A DNA stretch of 64,000 nucleotides from Mesorhizobium koreense (lineage in GTDB: Bacteria > Pseudomonadota > Alphaproteobacteria > Rhizobiales > Rhizobiaceae), in the NCBI RefSeq assembly GCF_031656215.1, contig NZ_CP134228.1, positions 3,119,001 through 3,183,000 on the forward strand, in the 5' to 3' direction. Below, piece after piece: positions 26,929 to 37,257 of this stretch. Made by a program: the position numbers and the translations under genes. Numbering within the stretch: position 1 is the first letter of the stretch; the number at the start of each line of letters is the position of its first letter. The notes under the pieces were generated by a model that was given only the letters and a program-made list of their open reading frames with translations, was not told the DNA's origin and did not search any database.

Positions 26929-27149
26929 TCCAGCAGGCTTCCTTCAATACTTAGCGCACCCGCCTGACATTCCGGCGATCATAGTGTCTGGCGCATTAAG
27001 CATTTCTTGGCCGCCTTCCGCCCCCGTTCGGGGCGCCATTATGAAATCCATATAACCACCTGATTGTGACAGGACAACCTTCATCGCGATGGCTACGCGG
27101 TGATCACCCTTGCGCATGCTTCGCCGCCGGGACTCCGATCGAGCCCCGC

Positions 27150-29069
27150 TCAGATGACGACTTGCGTGCCTATCTCGACGACGCGGCCGGTGGGGATCTG
27201 GAAATATTCCGTCGCGTCGGCGGCGTTGCGCGCCAGTGCGATGAAGAGCTTGTCCTGCCAGACTGGCATGCCGGCGTGCCGGGACGCCTTCAGCGAGCGC
27301 CGCGACAGGAAGAAGGAGGTCGTCATGATGTCGAACTTCCAGCCCTGCTTGCGGCATTGCGCGAGCGCCCTCGGCAGGTTCGGCTGCTCCATATAGCCGA
27401 AGGTGATCTTCACGCGCATGAAAAGATCGTTGATCTTTTCCATCTCGACCCGTTCGTCTTCCGGCACCAGAGGCGTCGGCGCCGTGGCGATGGTCAGGAT
27501 GACGTTGCTTTCGTGGAGGACCTTGTAGTGCTTCAGGCTGTGCATCAGCGCGGTCGGGGCCGATTCCGGATCGCCGGTGAGGAAGACGGCGGTGCCGGGA
27601 ACCACGACCGGCGGCTTGCGCACCATCTCCTTGACGATGACGCCGAGCGGCACTTCCGACTTGCGCGTCTTTTCGAAGAGGTAGCGGCTGCCGCGTATCC
27701 AGGTCCACATGATGAGGCACATGGCCGCCGCGATGCACAGCGATACCCAGCCGCCTTCCGCCACCTTGATGATGTTGGCGCCGAGGAAGACGGTATCCAC
27801 CACCAGGAAGGCCAGGATGAGGGACACCGCGGCGGCGACCTGCCAGTTCCAGATACGCCGCATGACGATGAAGAGAAGGATGTCGGTCACCACCATCTCG
27901 CCGGTGACCGAGATGCCGTAGGCCGAGGCCAGGTTGCCGGAGCGCTCGAAGCCGAGCACGAGCAGGATGACGCCGACGGCCAGGATCCAGGTGACGCGCG
28001 GAATATAGATCTGGCCGGACTGCGTCTCGGACGTGTGCAGGATGCCGAAGCGCGGCAGGATGTTCATCTGCACGGCCTGGCGCACCAGCGAATAGGCTCC
28101 GGCGATGACCGACTGGCTGGCGATGACCGTGGCCATCGTGGCGAGCACGACCACCGGCAGGAGCGCCCAGTCCGGCTGCATGTCGAAAAACACATTCTCC
28201 GGCATGGAGGTGCGCGACAGGACGAAGGCGCCCTGCCCGAAATAATTCAGGAGCAGGCACGGAAAGACGATCGCCAGCCACGCGGTGACGATCGGCCGGC
28301 GGCCGAAATGGCCGAGATCGACATAGAGCGCTTCCGCGCCCGTGACCGCCAGGAAGACGGCGCCAACGGTCGCGAAGGACAGGCCCGGATTGGAGACCAG
28401 GAATGCGACCGCGTGCCAGGGGTTGATCGCCCAGAGCACACCGAGGTCGTCGGCGATATGGCGCAGGCCCGAAAGGCCGATCGTCAGGAACCATACGAAC
28501 ATGATCGGCCCGAACACCTTGCCGACCGCGCCGGTGCCGAAGCGCTGCACCATGAAAAGCAGGAGCAGAATGAAGATCGTGATCGGAACGACATAAGGCT
28601 GGAAGGCCGGCGTCACCGTTTCCAGGCCCTCGACCGCCGACAGGACCGAAATGGCGGGTGTGATGACCGAATCGCCCATGAACAGCGACGCACCGACCAC
28701 ACCGATGCCCAGGATCAACGTGGGGCGCCGGGCGAAACTGTTGCGGGCAAGCGACATCAGCGACAGCGTGCCGCCCTCGCCCCTGTTGTCGGCGCGTAGC
28801 ACGAAGGTGACGTATTTGACCGTCACGACGAGGGTCAGCGCCCACACGATCAGCGAGAGCACGCCGAGCACGTCCTCGCGCAGAACCGTGCCGTCGGAGC
28901 CGGCTACCCGCAGGGCCTCACGGAAGGAATAGAGCGGGCTCGTGCCGATATCGCCATAGACGACGCCGAGCGCACCGAGGACGAGCGCGGACTGGGTATC
29001 TCCCCCTTCCGGTTTTTGGCCTTCATCGACCGCTTCCGGCAGCATGCTGCCGTTTTGAGATGAATCCAT
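27150..29069 (-). CDS. kup: Potassium uptake protein Kup
   Basis: 639 residues, about 12 membrane helices and a C-terminal cytoplasmic domain, typical of the KUP/HAK/KT family ([20 protein letters not shown] near residue 30; [14 protein letters not shown]). Imports K+ with protons. ATG 29069 gives [10 protein letters not shown]; a Shine-Dalgarno match is weak. It sits between pdxJ and the DUF2062-acpS cluster. The 220 bases downstream hold no gene that I can see. Confidence 0.96.
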   Translation of the reverse strand: MDSSQNGSMLPEAVDEGQKPEGGDTQSALVLGALGVVYGDIGTSPLYSFREALRVAGSDGTVLREDVLGVLSLIVWALTLVVTVKYVTFVLRADNRGEGGTLSLMSLARNSFARRPTLILGIGVVGASLFMGDSVITPAISVLSAVEGLETVTPAFQPYVVPITIFILLLLFMVQRFGTGAVGKVFGPIMFVWFLTIGLSGLRHIADDLGVLWAINPWHAVAFLVSNPGLSFATVGAVFLAVTGAEALYVDLGHFGRRPIVTAWLAIVFPCLLLNYFGQGAFVLSRTSMPENVFFDMQPDWALLPVVVLATMATVIASQSVIAGAYSLVRQAVQMNILPRFGILHTSETQSGQIYIPRVTWILAVGVILLVLGFERSGNLASAYGISVTGEMVVTDILLFIVMRRIWNWQVAAAVSLILAFLVVDTVFLGANIIKVAEGGWVSLCIAAAMCLIMWTWIRGSRYLFEKTRKSEVPLGVIVKEMVRKPPVVVPGTAVFLTGDPESAPTALMHSLKHYKVLHESNVILTIATAPTPLVPEDERVEMEKINDLFMRVKITFGYMEQPNLPRALAQCRKQGWKFDIMTTSFFLSRRSLKASRHAGMPVWQDKLFIALARNAADATEYFQIPTGRVVEIGTQVVI

Positions 29070-29257
29070 GAAATGCAATCGGCCCCGGTTGGCGCGGGGC
29101 CTCTTTATTCTATGTTGCAGTGCAATATCAACCGCAAAGTCACAATTTCGCCAAAAGCGACCGGCGGCGGGCGTCACAGCCATGGCGGCAGGGATGCCGC
29201 GTTAATCTGGGAAGCCGTGGCATTCCGTTCAAGCTTTTCAAGCCGACCGGGGTCGTT

Positions 29258-30004
29258 TCACCACCCGCAAGCCTTGAGGAAACGCCGTACCGTTTCCGCC
29301 ATGCCGTATTCCAGTGCGTCCGCCGTCAGGCCATGGCCAATAGAAACCTCGGCCAGGAACGGAATGCGTTCGGCAAGCGCTGGCAGGTTGGCGACGGTGA
29401 GATCGTGCCCGGCATTGATTTCAAGCCCGGCGGCGCGCGCAAGCCCTGCCGTTTTCACGAGCCTTTCCAACTCATTCCCTGCCTTTTTGACAGTGTCGTA
29501 ACAACCGCCATAAGGGCCTGTATAGAGCTCGATCCGGTCGGCGCCGGTGGCTTTCGCCGCGGCGATCTGCTCTTCGGTTGCATCCGGATCGGAAAAGAGC
29601 GAAATGCGAGCACCAGTGCGCTTCAGTCGCGCTACGATAGCCTTCAGCATGTCGCGGTTGGCGACAAAATCCCAGCCATGGTCGGAAGTCGGTTGCTCCG
29701 GGTCGTCGGGCACCAACGTTACCTGCTCGGGCTCGATGGTTTCGACAAGGGCCAGGAAGTCACCCGTCGGGTAGCCCTCGATATTGAACTCGGCACGGGG
29801 AAATTCGTCATCGATGAGCGCCCGGATTTCGGGTACGTCGCTGCGGCGCACGTGGCGCTCGTCCGGGCGCGGATGTACGGTGAGGCCGTGCGCGCCGGCC
29901 TCCAGCGCGATACGTCCCAGGCCGGTAACGCTTGGCCATGGCAAGTCGCGCCGGTTCCTGAGCAGCGCGACGGCATTCATATTGACGGATAGCTTGGCAG
30001 GCAT
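29258..30004 (-). CDS. pdxJ: Pyridoxine 5'-phosphate synthase
   Basis: 248 residues. PdxJ closes the ring of vitamin B6 from 1-deoxyxylulose 5-phosphate and aminoacetone phosphate. Seen: [32 protein letters not shown], and the C-terminal [10 protein letters not shown] and [16 protein letters not shown]. Complete. Confidence 0.97.
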   Translation of the reverse strand: MPAKLSVNMNAVALLRNRRDLPWPSVTGLGRIALEAGAHGLTVHPRPDERHVRRSDVPEIRALIDDEFPRAEFNIEGYPTGDFLALVETIEPEQVTLVPDDPEQPTSDHGWDFVANRDMLKAIVARLKRTGARISLFSDPDATEEQIAAAKATGADRIELYTGPYGGCYDTVKKAGNELERLVKTAGLARAAGLEINAGHDLTVANLPALAERIPFLAEVSIGHGLTADALEYGMAETVRRFLKACGW

Positions 30005-30117
30005 ACGCTTTTTTGTCCGAAATCAGGATGATACGGACCGTATACTGCGTTTTGGTGGAACGGACAGGCCCTTTCGATTGTTCCAGTAGGGCCACGTTCG
30101 AAAAAAGAGGGAAAGCC

Positions 30118-30525
30118 ATGGGCATACGGAAACCTCCTGCCTCCATCCGCCGGCTCGACACGGACCGGGAAGATGTCTTCGCCTTCGACGTCGTCGGCCA
30201 TATCGCGGCATCCGACGTCGAGAACATCTACGGCCTTCTCGAAGGGGCCTATTCGCTCCATGACAAGATCGACATGCTGGTGCGGATCAAGGACTACGAA
30301 GGCATAGATTGGGACGCGGCGATGAAGGATTTCCGACTTCTCGGGAAGACGCACGCGCTGAAGCACATCAGGCGCTACGCGGTCGTCGGCGGACCGGGCT
30401 GGATGGGCGCTGTGATCGCCGCTTTCAAACCTTTCTTCCGGGTCGAGATGAAACATTTCGACCCGGCGGAGGAGACCGCGGCCTGGGCATGGATCGGCGC
30501 ATCGGAGGTAGTGCAGAAGGCCTGA
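30118..30525 (+). CDS. STAS/SpoIIAA-like protein
   Basis: 135 residues from ATG 30118 with AGAGGG about 6 bases upstream. Fits the SpoIIAA-like family (PF11964), a STAS-fold relative lacking the usual phospho-serine switch: DVFAFDVVGHIAASDVENIYGLL, then RRYAVVGGPGWMGAVIAAFKPFF. Role unknown; some relatives bind lipids or nucleotides. Divergent from pdxJ, with 113 bases between. Confidence 0.82.
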   Translation: MGIRKPPASIRRLDTDREDVFAFDVVGHIAASDVENIYGLLEGAYSLHDKIDMLVRIKDYEGIDWDAAMKDFRLLGKTHALKHIRRYAVVGGPGWMGAVIAAFKPFFRVEMKHFDPAEETAAWAWIGASEVVQKA

Positions 30526-30642
30526 TTGCTTAGCTTCAAATGCAAAAAGATTGATGCTGGGGCCGGCTGGTCCGCACCCGCATTGAGGAGTAGCATTTGC
30601 GGTGAGGGATTCTATCCTCGTGCAACCAAAGGGGGGGATTTC

Positions 30643-31038
30643 GTGCGCAAAATCGACGAGACGTATTTTCTGTTATCCTTGCTGTGGCTGATAGCCGGAA
30701 TGGTCTTCGGCATCTGGTTGGGCGCAAACGAAAAGTTCAATTTTGCCGAATCGCACGCGCATATGGCGCTGGTCGGTTTTGTCGTTTCGGCCATTTTCGG
30801 CATCATGTACCGCTTCTACCCCTCGATGGCCGAATCGCGGATGGCGCCATATCAGCTTTGGATTTATCAGATCGGCGCCGTGATACTGGTTGCGGGCAAG
30901 ATCCGCGTCGACGCCGGCGGCGGTCCTGCGGTAGTAATCGCCGGCTCGTTCGTCATCCTGATCGGCGCCTTGCTGATGCTCTACGTATTTGCTGCGAAAC
31001 GCGGCACCTCGAGAGCGGCCGTTGGCGTGGCAGGCTGA
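30643..31038 (+). CDS. Small heme-copper oxidase subunit I-like membrane protein
   Basis: 131 residues, four membrane helices. The second helix begins ESHAHMALVGFVVSAIFGIMYRFYP, a pattern seen in cytochrome oxidase subunit I helices and in small four-helix relatives. It is far too short to be an oxidase and has none of the copper ligands. GTG 30643 is chosen because a GGGGGG purine run precedes it; upstream in-frame residues have no membrane character. Function unknown. Confidence 0.72.
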   Translation: MRKIDETYFLLSLLWLIAGMVFGIWLGANEKFNFAESHAHMALVGFVVSAIFGIMYRFYPSMAESRMAPYQLWIYQIGAVILVAGKIRVDAGGGPAVVIAGSFVILIGALLMLYVFAAKRGTSRAAVGVAG

Positions 31039-31098
31039 CGCCCGCCTTAAAGCGTGCCGCGATCTTTCAGATTCGCCCATACGCTTCAGGTTCTTGAT

Positions 31099-31137
31099 CT
31101 TGTCTCCCGAAACCGGTTCCCGCTTTCGGGAGACAAG
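31099..31137. repeat. Perfect 14-bp stem-loop between convergent genes
   Basis: CTTGTCTCCCGAAA (31099-31112) and its exact complement (31124-31137), with loop CCGGTTCCCGC. The AAACCGGTTCCCGCTTT core occurs widely between rhizobial genes. No T-run, but its place between two convergent stops, two bases from that of the helicase gene, suggests that it also ends transcription. Confidence 0.6.
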
Positions 31138-31139
31138 CC

Positions 31140-32267
31140 TTAGCGAACGATGGTGAGCCGCTCGGCGGCGCGGGTGATGGCCGTATAGAGCCAGCGCTGG
31201 CGCGTGTCCTTGAACGCAAAACTCTCATCGAAAAGCACGACGTCGTTCCATTGCGAACCCTGCGCCTTGTGTACGGTCAGCGCGTAGCCATAGTCGAAAT
31301 CGTCGTAGCGCTTCTTAGTCTGCCAGGGGATTTCGGTCTCCTGGTCCTCGAAGGTCGCCTTCAGGAGCTTGATCTTGGCGACGCCACGGTCGGGATCGTC
31401 CTCCTCCGGCGAGACGAGCAGGTTGATGCCCGGCTTCACCGTCTCGCGCGAGGATGTCATCACCTTCCACAGCGAGCCGTTAAGAAGGCCCTTCGATGGG
31501 TCGTTGCGCAGGCAGACCAGCTTGTCGCCCGCTTGCGGATAGGCCGCATTGAAGCCCTTCAGTTCACGTAGGCGCTGGTTGTACCGCCGCCTGGTGCGGT
31601 TGATACCGACGAGCACCTGGTCGGCGGAGAGCACCAGTTCCTGCGTGACGTCTTCCTTGCCGATCACCTGCGCTGTGCCGTAGTCGCCCTTCAGGAATTC
31701 GCGGCCCTCGCGCACGTCGAGCGCCAGCCTTATGATCGGATTGTCACGCGCCTGCCGGTGGATTTCGGTCAAGAGCATGTCGGGCTCGTGCTCGGTGAAG
31801 AAGCCGCCGCCGGAGATCGGCGGAAGCTGCGCCGGGTCGCCGAGTACCAGGACCGGCGTTCCGAAGGAAAGAAGGTCGCGGCCGAGCGTCTCGTCGACCA
31901 TCGAGCATTCGTCGATGATGACGAGCTTGGCGCGCGCGATCGGGCTTTGCCGATTGAGCGAGAAGGTCGGCGACATGGAGGTCTTGCCGGTGACCTCGTC
32001 CTCGACCGCTTCCTCGCCGCGCGGCCGATAGATCAGCGAATGGATGGTGCGCGCGTTGACCGCGCCTTTAGAGCGAAGCACCTGCGCCGCCTTGCCGGTG
32101 AAGGCGGCGAACTGCACCTGCCCGTCGACATGCTCGGCGAAATAGCGCGCCAGCGTCGTCTTGCCGGTGCCGGCATAGCCGAAGAGCCGGAAGATCTGCG
32201 GCCTTCCGGCTTTCAGCCAGTGCGCCACGGCCTTCAGCGCCTCGTCCTGCTGCGGGGAAAAGTCCAT
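31140..32267 (-). CDS. RecD-like / Dda-type SF1 helicase
   Basis: 375 residues, a compact superfamily 1B helicase: Walker A GYAGTGKTTLA (about 31-41), motif II DECSMVD, motif III GDPAQLPPI, motif V HKAQGSQW and motif VI YTAITRA. Resembles phage Dda and the helicase core of RecD, without the RecD N-terminus. Probably unwinds 5' to 3'. A LexA-type box 95 bases upstream implies induction by DNA damage. ATG 32267 gives MDFSPQQ, usual for the family. Confidence 0.9.
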   Translation of the reverse strand: MDFSPQQDEALKAVAHWLKAGRPQIFRLFGYAGTGKTTLARYFAEHVDGQVQFAAFTGKAAQVLRSKGAVNARTIHSLIYRPRGEEAVEDEVTGKTSMSPTFSLNRQSPIARAKLVIIDECSMVDETLGRDLLSFGTPVLVLGDPAQLPPISGGGFFTEHEPDMLLTEIHRQARDNPIIRLALDVREGREFLKGDYGTAQVIGKEDVTQELVLSADQVLVGINRTRRRYNQRLRELKGFNAAYPQAGDKLVCLRNDPSKGLLNGSLWKVMTSSRETVKPGINLLVSPEEDDPDRGVAKIKLLKATFEDQETEIPWQTKKRYDDFDYGYALTVHKAQGSQWNDVVLFDESFAFKDTRQRWLYTAITRAAERLTIVR

Positions 32268-32361
32268 CACTCCGTCAGACCGGATTCGTGGCTGCAAGGC
32301 AAGCGTGCGTCAAGGCGGATCGTTCAGGCAAGGTCCTGCACCGTCGCTGTTCGGCTAAACA

Positions 32362-32376
32362 GAACATAAAGAGAAC
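32362..32376 (-). promoter_or_regulatory. LexA (SOS) box
   Basis: GAAC-ATAAAGA-GAAC on the plus strand, which is GTTC-N7-GTTC on the strand of the helicase gene. This is the direct-repeat LexA site of alphaproteobacteria, 95 bases before the helicase ATG. Confidence 0.75.
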
Positions 32377-32414
32377 ATGCTGGAAGTCGATTGGCAAGCG
32401 TCGATATGCCGTGG

Positions 32415-35400
32415 CTATTCCGCAGCCGGCCTCAACTCCTGCGGCTCGACATCGCCGGGCTCCGCATGATCCTCGATTGCGGTGCCATCGCCGCCCTTCC
32501 CCTTGCGGCCAAAGGAAAGCAGCCATTCGGACAGCCATTCCATGTAGAGATAGATGACCGGCGTGATGAAGAGCGTCAGCGCCTGCGACACGACGAGGCC
32601 ACCGACGACGGCCACGCCGAGAGGCTGGCGCAATTCGGCGCTGGCGCCGGTGCCGAGCGCGATCGGGATCGTGCCCATGAGCGCGGCCAGCGTCGTCATC
32701 ATGATCGGACGGAAACGCATCATGCAGGCGTCGTGGATCGCCTGACGCGGGCGCCTGCCCTCGCGTCGCAGCACCAGCGCCACGTCGATCATCATGATGC
32801 CGTTCTTCTTGACGATGCCGATCAGCATCAGGATGCCGATCACGGCGATGACCGAGAGGTCCATGCCGGCGAACTTCAGCGCGATCAAAGCGCCGAGCAC
32901 CGCCGCCGGCAGGCCCGTCAAGATGGTCAGCGGATGGATGAAACTCTCATACAGGATGCCGAGCACGATATAGATCGTCAAGACCGCTCCGGCGATCAGG
33001 AAGCCCTGGTTGGCAAGCGAATCCTCGAAGGTCTTCGCGGTGCCCGAGAAAGTGGTCGAGACTGTTTTCGGCATCTCGATCTTCTCTTTAAGCGCGTTGA
33101 TATGCTGCACGCTCTCGCCGAGCGCGACGCCCCTCGGCAGATTGTAGGAGATGGTGACGGCCGGGAGTTGGCCGAGCTGGTTCACGGTCAACTGGCCGGC
33201 GGTGCGTTCGACATGCGCAAAAGCGCCGAGCGGAACCAGACTGCCGCTCGCGGTGCGCACCTGGATGGCAAGCATGCGCTCGGGCGACCAGTTGATACGC
33301 GGATCGAGCTCCATGATGACGGCATAGCTGTCGGCGGAACCATAGATCGTGGAGACCTGTTCCGTGCCGAAGCCGCCATAGAGGCTGGAGCGCAAGGTGT
33401 CGGTGTCGACGCCGAGCGTCGCCGCCTTGTCACGATCGACGATGAGTGTCGCCTGCAGCGCGTTGTTCTGGAGGTCGGTCGTAACGTCGGTGAAGGCCGC
33501 GTGATCCTGTCCCATCGCGTCAGCCAGCTTCTCGGCCCACTCGTTGGTCACATCCTGGTCCAGCGCCTGCACGACTAGCTGGTACTGGCTCTTGGAGGAT
33601 CGCGACCCGAGGCGCAGATTCTGCACCGGCTGCATATATGTGCTGATCCCCGGCACGTCGGCGAGTTGCCGCCTGAGGTTGGACAGCACCGTCTCCAGAT
33701 CGGGGCGCTGATCCTTCGCCTTCAACTCGATGAACATGCGGCCCTGATTGAGCGCGCGCCCGGAGCCGCCGCCGACCGACCAGGCTACGTGCGCGACATA
33801 GGGCGAATGGGAGAATACATCGGCCACCTGCTTCTGGAGCTTCACCATCGCGTCGTAGGAGATGTCCTGGCGCGCCTCGGTGGTCACGGAAAGCTGGCCG
33901 ATATCCTCTTCGGGAAAGAAGCCCTTGGGCGATATCTGCAGCAGCCAGACCGACATGGCCACTGTACCGAGGAAGACCACGAAAATGACGAGATGGTGCC
34001 TGAGGCATAGCGTGAGCAGCCAGTCATAGCCGCGCAGGAAGAGGTTATGCCTGTGGCGCCCGCCTTCCTCCTTCGCGTTATCCTCTCGTTTCGGCAGCTT
34101 CAGGAGCCGAGAGCAAAGCATCGGCGTCAGTGTCAGCGACACGAACATCGAGGCAAGGATCGAGACGGTCACCACAACGGCGAATTCGTTGAAGATACGG
34201 CCGATCACGCCGCCCATCAAAAGCACGGGGATGAAGACCGCGACCAGCGAGATGGAGATGGAAATGATCGTAAAGCCGATCTCGCGAGAGCCCTTGAGAG
34301 CAGCCTCGAAGGCGGACAGGCCATCTTCTTCCATGTGCCGGAAAATATTCTCCAGCATGACGATGGCGTCGTCGACGACAAGGCCGACCGCGAGCGTCAG
34401 GCCCATCAGCGAGATATTGTCGATCGAGAAATGGAACAGATACATGGCGCCGAGGGTTGCGATCAGCGAGATCGGCACGGCGACAGCCGGGATGACCGTC
34501 GCGGTTATCCGGCGCAGGAAGAGGAAGATCACCAGCACCACCAGGATGATAGTGATCAACAGCGTGATCTGGACATCGTCCACCGCATGGCGGATGGACG
34601 TCGAGCGGTCGTTGAGGAGCTTGATGCTGGCGGCGGCCGGCATCTGGTCCTGGAAGGATGGCAGTTGCGCCTTGACGCGATCGACGACATCGACGGTGTT
34701 TGCGTCCGGCTGGCGCTGGATGGCGAGAAGCACCGCTCGCGTTCCGTCATACCAGCTTCCGGTCGTGGTCGTTTCCACCGAATCGATGACGCGCGTCACC
34801 TCGCCCAGCCGCACCGGGCGACCGTTCCTGGTTGCGATGATGAGGTTGGAGAAGGCGGCCGCATCGTCAAGCTGCGTATTGGCGGTGATCGTCAATTGCT
34901 GCCGGTCATTGGAGAGCGTACCGAGCGGCGTGTTGCTGTTGGCCGAGGCTATGGCCTGCTGGAGCTGGTCGATGGAGATGCCGCGCGCGGCAAGTGCCGT
35001 CGGATCTATCTGGACGCGGACAGCGTATTTCTGCTGGCCGAAGATCAGCACTTGCGCCACGCCGTCGATGGTGGAGAGCGACGGCGAGATGACATTCTCG
35101 GCGAAGGCGTCGAGGTCGGTCAGCGGGATGGTGTCGCTGACCAGCGAGAGGATCAGGATGGATGCGTCCGCCGGGTTGACCTTCCGGTAGCTCGGCGGAT
35201 CGACCATCTCCGGCGGCAGGCGCCTCAGTGTGCGCGCGATCGCCGATTGCACGTCCGCCGCCGCCGCATCGATGTCGCGGTCGAGATCGAACTGGATGAC
35301 AATGGACGTCGAGCCGAGGGCATTGGTCGTCGATATCGAGTCGATGCCGGCAATGGTCGCGAACTGCTTGATGAGCGGTGTAGCAACCGACGTCGCCATG

Positions 35401-35570
35401 GTCTGCGGCGACGCTCCGGGAAGCGAAGCCGAGACGTTGATAACGGGAAATTCGGCCTGCGGCAGCGCCGCGACAGGCAAGAATTTGTAAGCGAAGAGGC
35501 CGCCCAGGATAAGGGCGAACGACATCAGAAGGGTGGCAACTGGCCTTCGAATGCAGAATTCGGAGATCAT
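32415..35570 (-). CDS. RND efflux pump, inner membrane subunit (HAE1 family)
   Basis: 1051 residues, normal for the MdtB/MexB group. N-terminus MISEFCIRRPVATLLMSFALI; proton-relay aspartates in LAVGLVVDDAIVMLENIF (TM4); periplasmic porter domains with the GSTSIVIQFDLDRDID segment. Uses the proton gradient to drive compounds out through an outer membrane channel, which is not coded here. Its ATG overlaps the adaptor stop (ATGA), so both form an operon. Substrate not predictable. Confidence 0.95.
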   Translation of the reverse strand: MISEFCIRRPVATLLMSFALILGGLFAYKFLPVAALPQAEFPVINVSASLPGASPQTMATSVATPLIKQFATIAGIDSISTTNALGSTSIVIQFDLDRDIDAAAADVQSAIARTLRRLPPEMVDPPSYRKVNPADASILILSLVSDTIPLTDLDAFAENVISPSLSTIDGVAQVLIFGQQKYAVRVQIDPTALAARGISIDQLQQAIASANSNTPLGTLSNDRQQLTITANTQLDDAAAFSNLIIATRNGRPVRLGEVTRVIDSVETTTTGSWYDGTRAVLLAIQRQPDANTVDVVDRVKAQLPSFQDQMPAAASIKLLNDRSTSIRHAVDDVQITLLITIILVVLVIFLFLRRITATVIPAVAVPISLIATLGAMYLFHFSIDNISLMGLTLAVGLVVDDAIVMLENIFRHMEEDGLSAFEAALKGSREIGFTIISISISLVAVFIPVLLMGGVIGRIFNEFAVVVTVSILASMFVSLTLTPMLCSRLLKLPKREDNAKEEGGRHRHNLFLRGYDWLLTLCLRHHLVIFVVFLGTVAMSVWLLQISPKGFFPEEDIGQLSVTTEARQDISYDAMVKLQKQVADVFSHSPYVAHVAWSVGGGSGRALNQGRMFIELKAKDQRPDLETVLSNLRRQLADVPGISTYMQPVQNLRLGSRSSKSQYQLVVQALDQDVTNEWAEKLADAMGQDHAAFTDVTTDLQNNALQATLIVDRDKAATLGVDTDTLRSSLYGGFGTEQVSTIYGSADSYAVIMELDPRINWSPERMLAIQVRTASGSLVPLGAFAHVERTAGQLTVNQLGQLPAVTISYNLPRGVALGESVQHINALKEKIEMPKTVSTTFSGTAKTFEDSLANQGFLIAGAVLTIYIVLGILYESFIHPLTILTGLPAAVLGALIALKFAGMDLSVIAVIGILMLIGIVKKNGIMMIDVALVLRREGRRPRQAIHDACMMRFRPIMMTTLAALMGTIPIALGTGASAELRQPLGVAVVGGLVVSQALTLFITPVIYLYMEWLSEWLLSFGRKGKGGDGTAIEDHAEPGDVEPQELRPAAE

Positions 35571-36832
35571 CGGTCGCTACCGTCCCCCGAAAGATCGTCC
35601 GCCACTTTCCGTGGCGCGCCGGCGGTGCCCTTGTTTCCTTCGTCCCGAACCAGCGTGCCCTGCTTGAGTCGCGTCTGGCCGTCCGTCACAACCCTTTCAC
35701 CGCTTTTGACTCCCTTGGCCACGGCGCTGTTCTCACCGCGGGTGAGTGCGATCTCGACAGGGCGTGTCTCGACTTTGTTGCCAGATCCAACGACATAGAC
35801 GAATGAGCCGTTCTGGCCGGGCTGCACCGCAACCGTCGGGATGGAGACCATTTTCGGCATCACACCGGCGTCGAGCGCTACATCCACGAACTGGCCGGGC
35901 CAGAGCGTCAGGTCCTTGTTGGGCATGCTCGCCTTCACCTGGACCGTGCCTGAAGCTTGATCGACCGTCGAATCCACGAATTCGAGCGCCCCGACCCCCA
36001 ACGGCGTCTTGTCGTCGTCGCGATAGAGACGGACTTGTGCCGGCTTGTCCGATAAGAGCGCCTTACGCAGGAGCGGCAGGTCCGTCTCGGGAAGGTTGAA
36101 GGTCACCTCGAGCGGATCCATCTGCGTGATCGTCACCAGCGGCGAGGAATTGCTGTTGTTGCTGCCGGTACTGACGAGATTGCCCTTGGTTATCTTGATG
36201 GCGCCGAGTCGGCCCGTGATCGGTGCCTTGATGGTGGCAAAGCCGAGCTGGACCTTGTCGGCGTCGATCGTGGCCTGATCCGCCGCCACGGTGGCTGCCG
36301 CCGCCTTCGCTGCCGCATCCGCCTGATCAAAGGCCTGTTTCGTGCCGGTCTGGCGCGCCATGAGGTCGCTGGCGCGCTTGAGGTCCGCTTCTGCGCTCGC
36401 CTGCAGCGCCTGGTCCTTGGCGAGCGTCGCCTGGTCCTTGGCAAGTTCGGCCTTGAGCGCCCGGTCGTCCAACGTGAACAGGAGATCGCCGGCTTTCACC
36501 ATCTGGCCGTCCTTCACATGGACGTCGACGACCTGACTGGAAATTCGGGCGCTGACATCGACGACCGCCGGCGACGAAACGAAGCCGATCGCATAGCGCC
36601 GGATGGGGAAATCCGCGGTCGTGGCGACGGCCGTCAGCACGGCGACCCCCTGCGGCCCGCGTGAGGCAGGCTTGGCATCCGCTTCCGATCCGATGCCTAC
36701 GGCCGCCGTCACGGCCGATAACCTGGAGCTCATCGCGGCTCTAAGCGGCACCATTTCCCGTGGCGCGAAATACCAGAAGCCGGCTGCGGCGCACACAATG
36801 ATAAGGGCACTTACGATAACGACGCGGCGCAT
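35567..36832 (-). CDS. RND efflux periplasmic adaptor
   Basis: 421 residues from ATG 36832 (GAAGG 8 bases upstream). One N-terminal membrane anchor (RRVVIVSALIIVCAAAGFWYF), an Ala/Asp-rich alpha-hairpin (about 145-205, AELAKDQATLAKDQALQASAEADL) and beta-barrel/lipoyl parts (GRLGAIKITKGNLV). It links the pump to the outer membrane factor. Upstream in-frame ATGs would add up to 46 residues that look non-coding. No local TetR or MarR regulator is seen. Confidence 0.92.
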   Translation of the reverse strand: MRRVVIVSALIIVCAAAGFWYFAPREMVPLRAAMSSRLSAVTAAVGIGSEADAKPASRGPQGVAVLTAVATTADFPIRRYAIGFVSSPAVVDVSARISSQVVDVHVKDGQMVKAGDLLFTLDDRALKAELAKDQATLAKDQALQASAEADLKRASDLMARQTGTKQAFDQADAAAKAAAATVAADQATIDADKVQLGFATIKAPITGRLGAIKITKGNLVSTGSNNSNSSPLVTITQMDPLEVTFNLPETDLPLLRKALLSDKPAQVRLYRDDDKTPLGVGALEFVDSTVDQASGTVQVKASMPNKDLTLWPGQFVDVALDAGVMPKMVSIPTVAVQPGQNGSFVYVVGSGNKVETRPVEIALTRGENSAVAKGVKSGERVVTDGQTRLKQGTLVRDEGNKGTAGAPRKVADDLSGDGSDR

Positions 36833-37257
36833 GTCCAAGACCTTCAAGCGCCCCCGAGCTACGAGGACGACCGACAAATTATCCAGGCGAGACACGCACG
36901 ATGCATCCCTTCCGCAGCGCGCCTTGCCCATAGATAGACGAATTTTCCGTCCGAAAAGTGAAAAATGCATCCATTACAGCAATTTAATGCTGCGCTAAGG
37001 ACGACCGCTATTTGTCGCGCGAAGGCACGCCATCCGCCTGACAGCCGAGCGGAATTTCTTCGGGTCCATTCTACACCCGAAGCGTAGCCGGCAGGATCAA
37101 AACTTTGTTATTATGTTTCAATCAGTTATAGGGCTGATCTCAACTTCTGTCATTCGACAGCAACCGCCTTGAAGGCGAGGTCGAGCCAAAGCAGCGCCTT
37201 GAACTGGTTAAACCGATCCGGGCCACAGCTTCGGCAGGCGACCCGCCATGCATACAA
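36833..37257. other. Intergenic region with no gene seen
   Basis: 425 bases between the RND adaptor start and the ilvH stop. It should carry the promoter of the RND operon. I see an AT-rich patch near 37100-37135 (TTGTTATTATGTTTCAATC) but no convincing gene, RNA or operator. Confidence 0.5.

Noticed and set aside
26944-28845. A 633-codon frame on the same strand as kup
   Set aside because: It is the +1 frame of kup, Arg/His/Gly rich without membrane helices; kup itself is complete.
34047-35798. A 583-codon frame opposite the RND pump gene
   Set aside because: Antisense shadow of the pump, with long Asp/Arg/His runs and no domain.
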